From: Terriglobia bacterium
GTDB taxonomy: Bacteria; Acidobacteriota; Terriglobia; Bryobacterales; Bryobacteraceae
Assembly: GCA_021325235.1 (NCBI GenBank)
Contig: JAJPHN010000006.1
Span: 372,001 to 436,000 of the forward strand
Reading direction: 5' to 3'
DNA: 64,000 bases
The position numbers and the translations under genes were made by a program. The notes beneath the pieces are model-generated. The model worked only from the letters and a program-made list of their open reading frames with translations. It made no database searches and was not told the origin of the DNA. Of this stretch, positions 49,891-58,309 are shown piece by piece; the first letter of the stretch is position 1; each line of letters starts with the position of its first letter.

Positions 49891-52101
49891 TCACGACTCG
49901 ATTGCGGATTGCCTCGCGCCGGCCAGCAGTAACGCCAGGCCCAACACCGCCGCCGCGCAGAGCCATCCCCAATGCGACGGTAGATACGAGAACACAACCG
50001 TCGAATCACCCCGCGGCAACGAAACGCTCTGGAAGATCGAGCGCGCCTCCACCGGCACTCCCCGCCCGTTAACCGTTGCGCGCCATCCCGGGTAAAACAG
50101 CTCTTTCCGAATCAGCACTGCCGGCGTATCGCACCACGCGCTCACTCGTTCCCGCGCGACATTCGTTACTCTGCATGCACCACCCTCAGTCGCGAAGTAA
50201 CGCGAGGGTCCCGGCAATTGGAACACATCCGCCACCAGCCCGCGATATACGCGTGACGGCTGATCCGCGCCGCTCTCCTCAGCAAACGGATTCACCCCGC
50301 GTGGTGTGACCACGTACCGCACCCCGAGTTCCTCAAAATTTGCCCGGTTCGTGCACAATGCCCGATACCGATCCTCCATAGGGCCCGGCGTGTACCCCAC
50401 AAAGATCGGATCCGCGACTGCCGGATCGAGCTGCGTATGCACATACCGCATCCACGAAGCAGGAATCGGCACCGCGTTGTGATTAATCGACGCTACTCCG
50501 AAATACGCTCCATAATTCGGCGCGAACGGACCGAACGTGTAAAAGCGATCGAACGCCGCGTGCTCCTGCAAAAATCGAACCAGCCCATAATCGGTTTCAA
50601 CGTATCGATATCCGGAAAGCGTCGGTATCGCAAACAGCGCCGCAGCGTTCAGCGTCACGAGCGCCGCCATCGCCACACTCATGCGCCGCCCCGAACGCCG
50701 CAGCCACGAAACGGAAATTGCGATCGTCATCAGCAGCGCCCATCCGGTAGAGCCCCAGAACCACGTCCCGTAATGCCGCACATCGCTCTCATGCCACAGA
50801 CTCGCGCTGATCTGCCGCCCAAGCCACACCGCCAGGAGTTCGAGCCCCACGAAACCGATCACCAGCGCGAGAATCGCCCTCCTGCTCATCAGCCAGCCCC
50901 GCCGCCACTGATCTAATCCATAGGCGCCCAGCACAACCGCCGCCATCGACCACGACGTCTCGCAATATCGCTCTACGGCGAGCACGTTCATTCCCGGAAT
51001 CAGATCCAGCAGATAACCGATATGAAGCAGCGCCATGATGCGCAGCAGAAAAACCGCCATCCACACCGCCAGCACGATTCGCAATCCGCGATCCCGCCGT
51101 CCGCTAAACAACCCCACGCACGCCAGCAGCAACAGCGTGCCATCCAGATACCCTCCGCCTCCACCCCACAGATCCTGCAGATGTCCCGACGGCTCACTGT
51201 ACGCACTGATCGGGCCAAAGATATACGGCATCAGCAGCGCCGCGAAGACAGAAACATTCCGTCCGCTATCCGGCGGCAACGTGTGCTGAATCGCGGACAA
51301 ATGTTGATACTCCAGAAACGGCACTACGATCGGCAGAGCCATCAGAACACCTGCCGCTCCGCCCGCCACCACCTTCGCTGCAAACCGTCCACGCGATTCT
51401 CCCGCCGTCGCAAATCGCACGAGCGTCCAGCACAGCGCCAGCAGCCCATCGAGATACGCCACCTCCGGAAACCCTGCATACAGCGAGTAAGCGAGCGCCA
51501 CCCCGAGCAGCACCCATCCGCCTCGCCGCCGCTCTCGCGCACTCACACGCACCCGCTCAATTCCCAGCAGCAGCAACGGCAAGAACGGCGCCGGCGCAAT
51601 GGGTGCATGCGCAAACCACGCCAGCGAACCATGAAACTCATACAGCACCGCGCCGCAAAAGCACGCCACCCGCACCAGCCCCAGTTCCCGCAGCAGTGCA
51701 TACGTCGCCAGCGCCGCCACAATCTGCAGCGCAATCTTCAAAAAAATCGCCCCATACGCAAAATGCAGCAGCAGCACGAACGGCAGAAAGAACGAGAGCG
51801 TCTGCATCTCCGCCGCCAGCGGCACGCCCGCGCCCGTGTACGGATTCCACCACGGCACTCGTCCATGCAGCCAGTCGTCCGCCGAAAGCTTGCCCAGCGC
51901 CTGCACCGTGAATCCGGTATTCGGATCGAGCCACGGGCCTCCCAGAATGTGTCCCCGAATCTGATGCGTATCCAGACTGCCGCCGTAATGAATCGGATCG
52001 AGCGTCAGTCCCAGCACAACGGCCGGCACATACGGCACGAATGCCGCGATTACCAAAACCGCCGCGCAGATCCAGTCGCGTTTCTCCAAAGTGGCGAGCA
52101 T
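49891..52101 (-). CDS. YfhO-like multispanning membrane protein
   Basis: The 736-residue protein has about 12-14 membrane helices, beginning ICAAVLVIAAFVPYVPAVVL, with the YfhO-type motif region around GRVPWWNPYTGAGVPLAAEM near residues 75-95 and a C-terminal soluble extracellular part before a final helix (GWLCAAAVLGLALLLAG). YfhO proteins are GT-C-fold membrane proteins linked to lipoteichoic or cell-envelope glycosylation in Firmicutes; the donor is usually polyprenyl-linked. The function here is uncertain. It precedes the GH106 gene by 17 bases. Confidence 0.82.
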   Translation of the reverse strand: MLATLEKRDWICAAVLVIAAFVPYVPAVVLGLTLDPIHYGGSLDTHQIRGHILGGPWLDPNTGFTVQALGKLSADDWLHGRVPWWNPYTGAGVPLAAEMQTLSFFLPFVLLLHFAYGAIFLKIALQIVAALATYALLRELGLVRVACFCGAVLYEFHGSLAWFAHAPIAPAPFLPLLLLGIERVRVSARERRRGGWVLLGVALAYSLYAGFPEVAYLDGLLALCWTLVRFATAGESRGRFAAKVVAGGAAGVLMALPIVVPFLEYQHLSAIQHTLPPDSGRNVSVFAALLMPYIFGPISAYSEPSGHLQDLWGGGGGYLDGTLLLLACVGLFSGRRDRGLRIVLAVWMAVFLLRIMALLHIGYLLDLIPGMNVLAVERYCETSWSMAAVVLGAYGLDQWRRGWLMSRRAILALVIGFVGLELLAVWLGRQISASLWHESDVRHYGTWFWGSTGWALLMTIAISVSWLRRSGRRMSVAMAALVTLNAAALFAIPTLSGYRYVETDYGLVRFLQEHAAFDRFYTFGPFAPNYGAYFGVASINHNAVPIPASWMRYVHTQLDPAVADPIFVGYTPGPMEDRYRALCTNRANFEELGVRYVVTPRGVNPFAEESGADQPSRVYRGLVADVFQLPGPSRYFATEGGACRVTNVARERVSAWCDTPAVLIRKELFYPGWRATVNGRGVPVEARSIFQSVSLPRGDSTVVFSYLPSHWGWLCAAAVLGLALLLAGARQSAIES

Positions 52102-52110
52102 CGAGTCCGT

Positions 52111-52716
52111 CTACTTACTTAAGCAGGCGTTCCCGAGCCACACAAAACGCAGCGGCCAGTCCGCGCACTTCGTAATCCCGATCCGCGGCGTCACGCCAAT
52201 CTCAAACTCCGGCTTTTCTCGAAACTCCCGAATCGTCAACTCCCCGCGATCCAGTCTCTGCCCGTATTGCGCGCGCGTGATCCTCAGCGCCTGCGTCAGC
52301 TTCCCCGGTCCGTTCGCCAGCCCGCGCACCGCTCCCTTCCAGTTCCGCCGCTCGTACATCTCCGCAATGCCGGTCAGCGGCTCCAGCGCCCGGATCAGCA
52401 CGCAACCCGGCTCTCCCGCCCGGTCTGCCACCACGTTCAGACACTCATGCATCCCATAGATGAAATACACGTACGCGCGTCCCGGCGGCCCAAACAGCAC
52501 CCGTGTCCGCTCTGTCAATCCGCGCGAAGCATGCGCCGCCAGATCGCTCAAGCCGAGATACGCCTCCGTTTCCACGATCGTTCCCGCCGTCCGTCCATGC
52601 ACCAGCACGCATCCCAGAAGCCCCCGCGCCAGCTCCACCGCCGGACGCGCAAAAAACTCGATCTTCACCCCGCTCGTCGCGCGCTTCAGTTGAGCCTCTG
52701 AGTACACGTCCTCCAT
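52111..52716 (-). CDS. DNA-3-methyladenine glycosylase (AAG/MPG family)
   Basis: The ATG at 52716 (MEDVYSEAQLKRATSG) yields 201 residues; the open frame to 53106 continues only as non-homologous sequence antisense to thpR. AAG family motifs are visible: LARGLLGCVLVHGRTAGTIVE, TEAYLGLSDLAAHASRGLT, PGRAYVYFIYGMHECLNVV and LANGPGKLTQAL, with the catalytic Glu in the ETEAY segment. It excises alkylated purines in base excision repair. The Ada gene of alkylation repair lies 10 kb away. Confidence 0.92.
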   Translation of the reverse strand: MEDVYSEAQLKRATSGVKIEFFARPAVELARGLLGCVLVHGRTAGTIVETEAYLGLSDLAAHASRGLTERTRVLFGPPGRAYVYFIYGMHECLNVVADRAGEPGCVLIRALEPLTGIAEMYERRNWKGAVRGLANGPGKLTQALRITRAQYGQRLDRGELTIREFREKPEFEIGVTPRIGITKCADWPLRFVWLGNACLSK

Positions 52717-52758
52717 GCGTCCCGGTTTACGATACGCTAGAACATTAACAAGACCGTC

Positions 52759-53337
52759 ATGCGACTCTTCACAGCTATTGCTCTGCCGCAAGAGATACTG
52801 CTCCGGCTCGACCGCCTGATGGCTGCCCTCCGTCCGGAAGCTTTGATCAAATGGAGTCCGCTCGATAACCTGCACATCACAACCAAATTCATCGGCGAAT
52901 GGCCCGAAGCGCGTCTCGATGAGCTGCATTCCGCGCTCGCAGATGCTGCTCCCCGCACACCCTTCGAAGTGGAAATCTCCGGCCTCGGCTGGTTTCCCAA
53001 CGAACGCGCGCCACGCGTGCTCTGGGCCGGTGTCCACGGCGCCGAACCGCTTTCGCAATTGGCTCGCGACACCGACGAACGCCTGCAATCTCTCGGCATC
53101 CCGCATGAAGATCGCGAATTTTCACCGCATCTGACGCTCGCCCGCATCAAGAGCCCGGTTCCGCTTCGTCCTCTGCGCGAACGAGTCGCGCGCCTGCAAC
53201 CCGCGCAGATCGGCAAATTCGAAGTCTCCCACTTCGCCCTCTACCGCAGCGACCCCGGTTCAAACGCCAGCATCTATCGCAAGCTCCGCGAATATAAATT
53301 TGAGGCCTCCATGGCTGCCTCCAGCGCGAGACAGTGA
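52759..53337 (+). CDS. thpR: RNA 2',3'-cyclic phosphodiesterase
   Basis: The 192-residue protein belongs to the 2H phosphoesterase (LigT) family. The two H-x-T-x motifs are HITTKFIG (about residues 36-43) and HLTLARI (about 124-130). It opens 2',3'-cyclic phosphates to 2'-phosphates on RNA or nucleotides in the cytoplasm. The stop overlaps the plsY GTG start (GTGA), so the three genes thpR-plsY-gpsA form a coupled operon. Confidence 0.92.
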   Translation: MRLFTAIALPQEILLRLDRLMAALRPEALIKWSPLDNLHITTKFIGEWPEARLDELHSALADAAPRTPFEVEISGLGWFPNERAPRVLWAGVHGAEPLSQLARDTDERLQSLGIPHEDREFSPHLTLARIKSPVPLRPLRERVARLQPAQIGKFEVSHFALYRSDPGSNASIYRKLREYKFEASMAASSARQ

Positions 53338-53957
53338 CCGAGTCCTCTTTTCTCTCGCGCGCCGTCCTCACCCTCCTCGCTTATCTCATCGGAGGACTGC
53401 CCTTCGGCTATTGGTTCGTGCGCCTGCGCCTCGGCAAGGACATCCGCACCATGGGCAGCGGCAACATCGGCGCCACCAACGTGCATCGCACTGCAGGCGG
53501 CAAGGCCGGAGTCATCGTTCTCCTCCTCGACATCCTCAAAGGTCTGCTTGCCGTCTGGATCGCCTGGGCCACCAGCCGCGGCGATACCGTCACCATCGCG
53601 CTCGCCGCCGCCGCCGTTATGCTCGGCCACTGCTATCCCGTGTTCCTCAAATTCAAAGGCGGCAAAGCAGTGGCGTGTTTCATCGGCGCTTTCGGCTTCA
53701 TCGCTCCTCTCGCCCTGTTAGCCTCCGCCGCTATCTTTGTCCTGGCCGTCTGGCTCAAGCGCTACATCTCGCTCGGCTCCATCGTCGGAGTCGCCGTCTT
53801 CCCGCTCTTCTTCTTTGCCATTTACCGTCCCGCTCCCGCCCTGCTCGGCGCTTCCATCTTCGCCGCGCTCCTCATCATCTACCGCCACCGCGGCAACATC
53901 TCGCGCCTGCTGGCCGGTACTGAAAACGTTTTTTCCTTCCGGAAAAAAGCAGCTTGA
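53334..53957 (+). CDS. plsY: Glycerol-3-phosphate acyltransferase PlsY
   Basis: The 207-residue membrane protein starts at GTG in the overlap GTGA. PlsY signatures are present: GGLPFGYWFVRLRLGKDIR, GSGNIGATNVHRT, GHCYPVFLKFKGGKAVACFIG and five or more hydrophobic helices. It uses acyl-phosphate to acylate glycerol-3-phosphate. The next gene gpsA supplies that substrate, a common pairing. The frame ends at the TTG start of gpsA (TTGA). Confidence 0.95.
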   Translation: MTESSFLSRAVLTLLAYLIGGLPFGYWFVRLRLGKDIRTMGSGNIGATNVHRTAGGKAGVIVLLLDILKGLLAVWIAWATSRGDTVTIALAAAAVMLGHCYPVFLKFKGGKAVACFIGAFGFIAPLALLASAAIFVLAVWLKRYISLGSIVGVAVFPLFFFAIYRPAPALLGASIFAALLIIYRHRGNISRLLAGTENVFSFRKKAA

Positions 53958-54943
53958 GCCGTCTCTCAATCCTCGGCGCAGGCAGTTGGGGCACCGCTCT
54001 TGCCATCGCCCTCTCTCCACGTTTCGAATCCGTTCAGATCTGGACCCGTAACGCCGGCCGCGCCGCAGAAATCGACTCCCGCCGCGAAAACGCCCGCTAT
54101 CTCCCCGGCTTCCGTCTTGCGGAAAACATCACTGTTTCCTCCGAAATCGCGCAGGTCGCCGCGTCTGCCGATTTCCTGCTCGCCGTCGTGCCCTCCGAGC
54201 ATCTGCGCCAGGTTCTCGAAAGCGCGCGCCCCTTTCTGCCTGCCCACGCTCACGTCGTCAGCGCCACCAAAGGCATCGAACAGCAGCGCCTCTGCCGCAT
54301 GTCCTCGCTCGCTTCCGAAGCGCTCGATCGTACCCCCATCGCCGTCCTCTCCGGCCCGACCTTCGCTAAAGAAATCGCGGCCGGCGAACCAGCTGCGGTC
54401 GTCATCGCCTGCCAGGAGAGCAGGATCGCCGAACACATTCAGCACGCTTTTTCCACCAATACCTTGCGCTTCTACACCAGTACCGACGTCATCGGCGTGG
54501 AACTCGGAGCCGCTCTCAAAAACGTAATCGCCATCGGCGCCGGCATCTGCCACGGCCTCGGGCTCGGCAGCAACAGCATCGCTGCGCTCGTCACTCGCGG
54601 CCTCGCCGAAATCACCCGTCTCGCCGTCCATCTCGGCGCTGAACCGCGCACTCTCAGCGGACTCGCCGGTCTCGGCGATCTCGTCCTCACCACCACCGGC
54701 AATCTCTCCCGCAATCGCTATGTCGGCACCGAGCTCGGTCAGGGGCGACCGCTCCAGGAAATCCTCGCCGGCATGACCATGATCGCCGAAGGCGTTTCCA
54801 CCTGCCGCGCCGCGCATCAGCTCGCGCTTCGCCACAGCATCGAAATGCCCATCGTTCACAAGATGTACGAAATCCTCTACGAATCGAAAGACCCGCGCCG
54901 CGCCCTCCGCGAACTCATGGACCGCCCGCTCACCAGCGAGTAA
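53954..54943 (+). CDS. gpsA: NAD(P)-dependent glycerol-3-phosphate dehydrogenase
   Basis: The TTG at 53954 overlaps the plsY stop (TTGA). The 329-residue protein shows SRLSILGAGSWGTALAIAL at the start, VVSATKGIE, LSGPTFAKEIAAGEPAAVV, the catalytic Lys in VELGAALKNVIAIGAGI and GLAGLGDLVLTTTG. It reduces dihydroxyacetone phosphate to sn-glycerol-3-phosphate for phospholipid synthesis. The coupled order plsY-gpsA supports the assignment. Confidence 0.95.
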   Translation: MSRLSILGAGSWGTALAIALSPRFESVQIWTRNAGRAAEIDSRRENARYLPGFRLAENITVSSEIAQVAASADFLLAVVPSEHLRQVLESARPFLPAHAHVVSATKGIEQQRLCRMSSLASEALDRTPIAVLSGPTFAKEIAAGEPAAVVIACQESRIAEHIQHAFSTNTLRFYTSTDVIGVELGAALKNVIAIGAGICHGLGLGSNSIAALVTRGLAEITRLAVHLGAEPRTLSGLAGLGDLVLTTTGNLSRNRYVGTELGQGRPLQEILAGMTMIAEGVSTCRAAHQLALRHSIEMPIVHKMYEILYESKDPRRALRELMDRPLTSE

Positions 54944-55033
54944 GAGCGATTCCAGCCTCCTCACGTTTGACATAGAATATGGCCACATCGACCCACTCCG
55001 GGTCCAGTCAAACATGCAATTCCTGGAGGTTTT

Positions 55034-55639
55034 GTGAAGCAAAATTGTTTGTGGATATTCTTACTGAGCGCGCCGCTTCTCAGCGCAAGTTCGCTGGGTT
55101 TTCAGGCGGCCTGCAGCGGCACTACATGCACCGGAAGCTACAACGGAAACACGTTCACCTTCAACGGACCTTTCACCAACGCCCCGCCCTATAACCCGTT
55201 CATCGACTTTTCCATTGGCACCAACGGCGGAGCTTTCACCTACGGCGGCAACACCTGCGATTACGGTGTTCTCCTGGGCGGCGGCAACTGCTACGGCGAA
55301 GTCGCATTTGGAGCGAACATAGGACCGCCTGATCCGGCCGGATATTCACTCGGAGCGGTAGTCAGCGTTCAGGGCACTGGTACAGCCGAAGGCTGGTTTT
55401 GTTGGGCCAGCGCGTGTCCCGCCAGTGGCCCTCCGCCTCCGCTTTTCAATGTCGATGTCAGAGCCATTTATCAATTCACGCTGACTAATCCAGGCGCCAC
55501 GGAACCGTTCACCTGGACCGCAGCTCAGTTCAGTCCGGTTCCCGAGCCAGCAACCGTTGTATTCGCCGCTCTCGGATTGCTGGCACTGGCAGGCTTCTCG
55601 CGCGTGCGCCGTTTTATCGCACAGCACCACCAGGTCTGA
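55034..55639 (+). CDS. PEP-CTERM sorting domain protein
   Basis: The GTG at 55034 is preceded by GGAGG at 55025-55029. The 201-residue protein has a signal peptide (KQNCLWIFLLSAPLLSAS), several Gly/Cys-rich, beta-like segments (CSGTTCTGSYNG, CDYGVLLGGGNCYG), and a C-terminal tripartite PEP-CTERM signal: VPEPATVV, a hydrophobic helix and RVRR. This signal directs cleavage by exosortase and probably attachment to the surface. No exosortase is in the window. The cysteines may form disulfides. Function unknown. Confidence 0.9.
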   Translation: MKQNCLWIFLLSAPLLSASSLGFQAACSGTTCTGSYNGNTFTFNGPFTNAPPYNPFIDFSIGTNGGAFTYGGNTCDYGVLLGGGNCYGEVAFGANIGPPDPAGYSLGAVVSVQGTGTAEGWFCWASACPASGPPPPLFNVDVRAIYQFTLTNPGATEPFTWTAAQFSPVPEPATVVFAALGLLALAGFSRVRRFIAQHHQV

Positions 55640-55693
55640 GCCTCAGATTGGATGGGCGCGGGCGATAATCGACACCGATGTTCACCCTCGCCC

Positions 55694-56125
55694 TCATCGC
55701 CCCGACGATCCGAATCCGCCCGCCCCGCGCACCGAATCCGCCAGCTCGCTCTCCTCCCACTCCACCGCCTCATACCGCGCCACCACCATCTGCGCAATCC
55801 GATCCCCTTCGTGGATCTCATAGGCCGCCGTACCCAGGTTCAGCAGAATCACTTTCAACTCGCCCCGATACCCCGGATCGATCGTCGCCGGTGAGTTCGG
55901 CAGCGTGATCGCATGTTTCAGCGCCAGCCCGCTCCTCGGCCGCACCTGCACTTCGTAGCCGCTCGGTATCTCCAGCGCCAGCCCCGTGCGCACAGCCTGC
56001 GGAATCTGCGGCTCGAGCACCACATCCTCAATCGCGCGAATGTCCATTCCGGCATCTTCGTGCGGCCCATGTGCGTACTCGGGCAAATGTGCTTTGCTGT
56101 CCAGCTTTTTAATTCGTATGCGCAT
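55694..56125 (-). CDS. dut: dUTP diphosphatase
   Basis: The 143-residue trimeric dUTPase has its five motifs: HEDAGMDIRA (motif 1), RPRSGLALK (2), TIDPGYRGE (3), GDRIAQMVV (4) and the Gly/Arg-rich RGAGGFGSSGR tail (5). It hydrolyses dUTP to dUMP, the substrate of thymidylate synthase encoded divergently 66 bases away. The pairing keeps uracil out of DNA while supplying dUMP. Confidence 0.95.
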   Translation of the reverse strand: MRIRIKKLDSKAHLPEYAHGPHEDAGMDIRAIEDVVLEPQIPQAVRTGLALEIPSGYEVQVRPRSGLALKHAITLPNSPATIDPGYRGELKVILLNLGTAAYEIHEGDRIAQMVVARYEAVEWEESELADSVRGAGGFGSSGR

Positions 56126-56191
56126 GCGAGAATCCGTTATGATCCCACGATCGCGCGCGAAACTCGCTTTCGCAACAGTTCAACGTATTCG

Positions 56192-57622
56192 ATGACCAAC
56201 GCTAAACGTGTCCTCACCGTCGCGCCCATGCCGCCCGAGAAGACCGCCTATGCTCTGGCGCGCTATAGCCGTTCTCCCGATTCCATCCGCGATTCTCTCG
56301 AGTGGGTGCGCTCCCACGATTCGTCCAAATTTCTCGAAAGCTTTTACTTCCAGTACGGCCACGCCTCCATCGCCGATCTCGGCCACGTCACCGTTTGTTT
56401 CGAGGGTGTCTCCGAACTCGCCGCCACCGAAATCGAGGACGAACAGCTCTGGGACGGTCAGGCCCGCAGCTCGCGTTACCAGGATTTCTCCAAAACCAGC
56501 GCCGTCGTGCCGCCTGAGTTGTTGCCCGACGAACAGGAGACCTATGCGGCCGCCACCGACAGCCTGCTGAACACCTACCGGCAGGTGCAATCCGCCGTCC
56601 TCGCGCATCTCGAAGAACAACTTCCGCGGCCCGATGAAATGAAGCCCGATGCCTATCGCCGCAACCTGGCCGCCCGCGCCTTCGATGTCGCTCGCTACTT
56701 GCTTCCCTTTGGCATTCCTACAGGTGTCGGCCAGGTCACCAGCATCCGTACTCTCGAAAAGCAGATCCGCCGTCTGCGCGGCTCCGAGTTCCAGGAGCTG
56801 CGCGAAATTGGCGATGAGCTTAGCCGCGCCTGCGCCGCTCCCGCCGAATGCCTCTGGAGCGAGCACGATTTCAGCGAGCCGGTCGCGCCCACTCTCGCCC
56901 GCCATGCGCATCCCGACGATTCGCCCCGTCATCTGCGCGCCGATGTAGCCGAGTGGGCCGCGCATCACTTGCCTCCATCCGCCGCGCCCGAGCTCCCCGA
57001 AGTCGATCTCCTCGAACCCGCCGATCGCCTCGCCGATATCTGCGCCACGCTCCTCTACACCGTCACGGATCGACCCTTTCGCGAGCTCTACGAAATCGCC
57101 CGCTCCTGGCCCGATGCCCGCCGTCAGGAACTGATCGATATCGCGCTTGGCAAGCACAATCGCCGCGACGAACTCCCGCGTCAGTTCCGCAGCGCACCGT
57201 ACGTCTTCGACATTGTCATGGATATTGGCGCCTACCGCGATCTCCATCGCCATCGCCGCTGCCAGCAGTTCCGTCAGCACTACACCAACCGCCTCGGCTA
57301 CTCCACTCCCGCGCTCATCGAGCGATGCAACTTGACAAAAATCTACTCGGAGGCCCTGCAGCACGCCGATCGCGCCATCGCCAGACTGCCGCAGCCAGCC
57401 GCTCAATACGCGCTTCCATTCGCCGCCCGCTCCCGTTTCCTGTTCAAAATGGACTTCGCCGAAATCGAGTACATCTCGCGCCTGCGCAGCGGTGTCAAAG
57501 GGCATTTTTCGTACCGCAACGTCGCCTGGGAGATGAAGCAGGCCATGGAACGCCTCAATCCCGCGCTCGGCCGCCTCATCGACGCCACTCCGCCCTGGAT
57601 TGAAGATCCCCTGAAGCGCTGA
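56192..57622 (+). CDS. thyX: Duplicated FAD-dependent thymidylate synthase
   Basis: The ATG at 56192 gives 476 residues, about twice a standard ThyX (220-260); the open frame to 55913 runs back over dut. The N-half has HASIADLGHVTVCFEGVSEL and ends its motif as DGQARSSRY (residues 89-96), without RHR. The C-half has HRHRRCQQFRQHY (352-364), keeping RHR, and later GHFSYRNVAWEMKQAM. Thus the usual RHRxxSxNxxSxRY signature is split between repeats. It would methylate dUMP with methylene-tetrahydrofolate and FAD. No thyA is present. Confidence 0.88.
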   Translation: MTNAKRVLTVAPMPPEKTAYALARYSRSPDSIRDSLEWVRSHDSSKFLESFYFQYGHASIADLGHVTVCFEGVSELAATEIEDEQLWDGQARSSRYQDFSKTSAVVPPELLPDEQETYAAATDSLLNTYRQVQSAVLAHLEEQLPRPDEMKPDAYRRNLAARAFDVARYLLPFGIPTGVGQVTSIRTLEKQIRRLRGSEFQELREIGDELSRACAAPAECLWSEHDFSEPVAPTLARHAHPDDSPRHLRADVAEWAAHHLPPSAAPELPEVDLLEPADRLADICATLLYTVTDRPFRELYEIARSWPDARRQELIDIALGKHNRRDELPRQFRSAPYVFDIVMDIGAYRDLHRHRRCQQFRQHYTNRLGYSTPALIERCNLTKIYSEALQHADRAIARLPQPAAQYALPFAARSRFLFKMDFAEIEYISRLRSGVKGHFSYRNVAWEMKQAMERLNPALGRLIDATPPWIEDPLKR

Positions 57623-57696
57623 ATCTCATCATTGCGGCGTCAGTTCCGGTTGACATGCGTGCGCTCAAAGTCGATCGGCGGCGATATCATGCAAAC

Positions 57697-57716
57697 GGGG
57701 ACCGACCGCTGTCCCT
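57697..57716 (+). repeat. Short GC hairpin before the VOC gene
   Basis: GGGGAC (57697-57702) and GTCCCT (57711-57716) can form a stem of five G-C-rich pairs around an eight-base loop, 13 bases before the VOC start codon. It may be a small repeat unit, as seen in acidobacterial intergenic DNA, or simply a translation-affecting hairpin. Confidence 0.25.
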
Positions 57717-57728
57717 CCCCAACCCGAC

Positions 57729-58205
57729 ATGAAGCCAAAAAATACGATCTGCCTCTGGTTCGACAAAGACGCCGAGCAGGCGGCGCGCTTCTACGCTGCC
57801 ACCTTTCCGGACAGCGAAGTTCACGCCGTCCACCACGCTCCGTCCGATTATCCAAGCGGGAAAAAGGGCGACGTGCTCACGGTTGATTTCACCGTCGTGG
57901 GCATCCCCTGTCTCGGCCTGAACGGCGGCCCGGCTTTCAAACACAGCGAGGCTTTTTCCTTCCAGATCGCCACCGATTCGCAGGAAGAAACCGACCGTTA
58001 CTGGAACGCGATCGTCGGCAATGGTGGCAGCGAAAGCGCCTGCGGCTGGTGCAAGGACCGCTGGGGGCTCTCCTGGCAGATCACCCCGCGCGCCCTAACC
58101 GATGCGCTGGCCGCCGGTGGCGCTGAAGCTCGCCGCGCCTTCGAAGCCATGATGCAGATGAAGAAAATCGACGTCGCCGCCATTGAAGCCGCACGCCGCG
58201 GCTGA
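57729..58205 (+). CDS. VOC superfamily protein (PhnB-like)
   Basis: The 158-residue protein has the glyoxalase/bleomycin-resistance-like fold of the PhnB/3-demethylubiquinone group: TICLWFDKDAEQAARFYAATF at the start, FTVVGIPCLGLNGGP and CGWCKDRWGLSWQITPRAL. Members are small dimers without one shared activity. An SD sequence is not obvious. The gene is probably monocistronic: it is 106 bases from thyX, and a new promoter lies 65 bases after it. Confidence 0.85.
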   Translation: MKPKNTICLWFDKDAEQAARFYAATFPDSEVHAVHHAPSDYPSGKKGDVLTVDFTVVGIPCLGLNGGPAFKHSEAFSFQIATDSQEETDRYWNAIVGNGGSESACGWCKDRWGLSWQITPRALTDALAAGGAEARRAFEAMMQMKKIDVAAIEAARRG

Positions 58206-58269
58206 CGCAAACCCTCCCGCCCGCCCACACTCCGCTCGTAGCACCCAGCCGCCTGATCGCAGAAAGAGC

Positions 58270-58309
58270 TTGACGCCGTTTCTTAACTGTGTATACTGAA
58301 TATACACAG
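58270..58309 (+). promoter_or_regulatory. Sigma70-type promoter with embedded operator
   Basis: TTGACG (58270-58275) and TATACT (58292-58297) are spaced by 16 bases. A perfect 9-bp inverted repeat, CTGTGTATA (58287-58295) and TATACACAG (58301-58309) around CTGAA, covers the -10 element and ends directly at the GntR start codon (58310). A regulator bound here would block the promoter, so autorepression by the YtrA-type protein is likely. The predicted transcript start around 58303-58306 leaves almost no untranslated leader. Confidence 0.75.

Noticed and set aside
51022-52122. Long plus-strand frame of 366 codons inside the YfhO gene
   Set aside because: Its product is extremely rich in Arg, His and Gln, typical of an antisense shadow of a high-GC membrane-protein gene.
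52717-53106. A 130-residue N-terminal extension of the 3-methyladenine glycosylase
   Set aside because: It lies antisense to thpR and carries none of the glycosylase sequence, which begins at the ATG at 52716.
55913-56191. A 93-residue N-terminal extension of ThyX
   Set aside because: It runs antisense over dut and has no ThyX-like sequence; the ATG at 56192 starts the homologous region.
56180-57505. Long minus-strand frame of 441 codons across thyX
   Set aside because: It is antisense to a recognisable enzyme and shows no domain; the low-complexity Gly/Val/Ala composition suggests a shadow.
57640-57692. A promoter TTGACA (57650) with TATCAT (57685) before the VOC gene
   Set aside because: The spacing of 29 bases is far from the optimal 16-18, so it is not supported as a sigma70 promoter.
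58289-58309. An upstream GTG start for the GntR regulator
   Set aside because: It lies inside the -10 box and the operator palindrome; the ATG at 58310 keeps the whole winged-helix domain.
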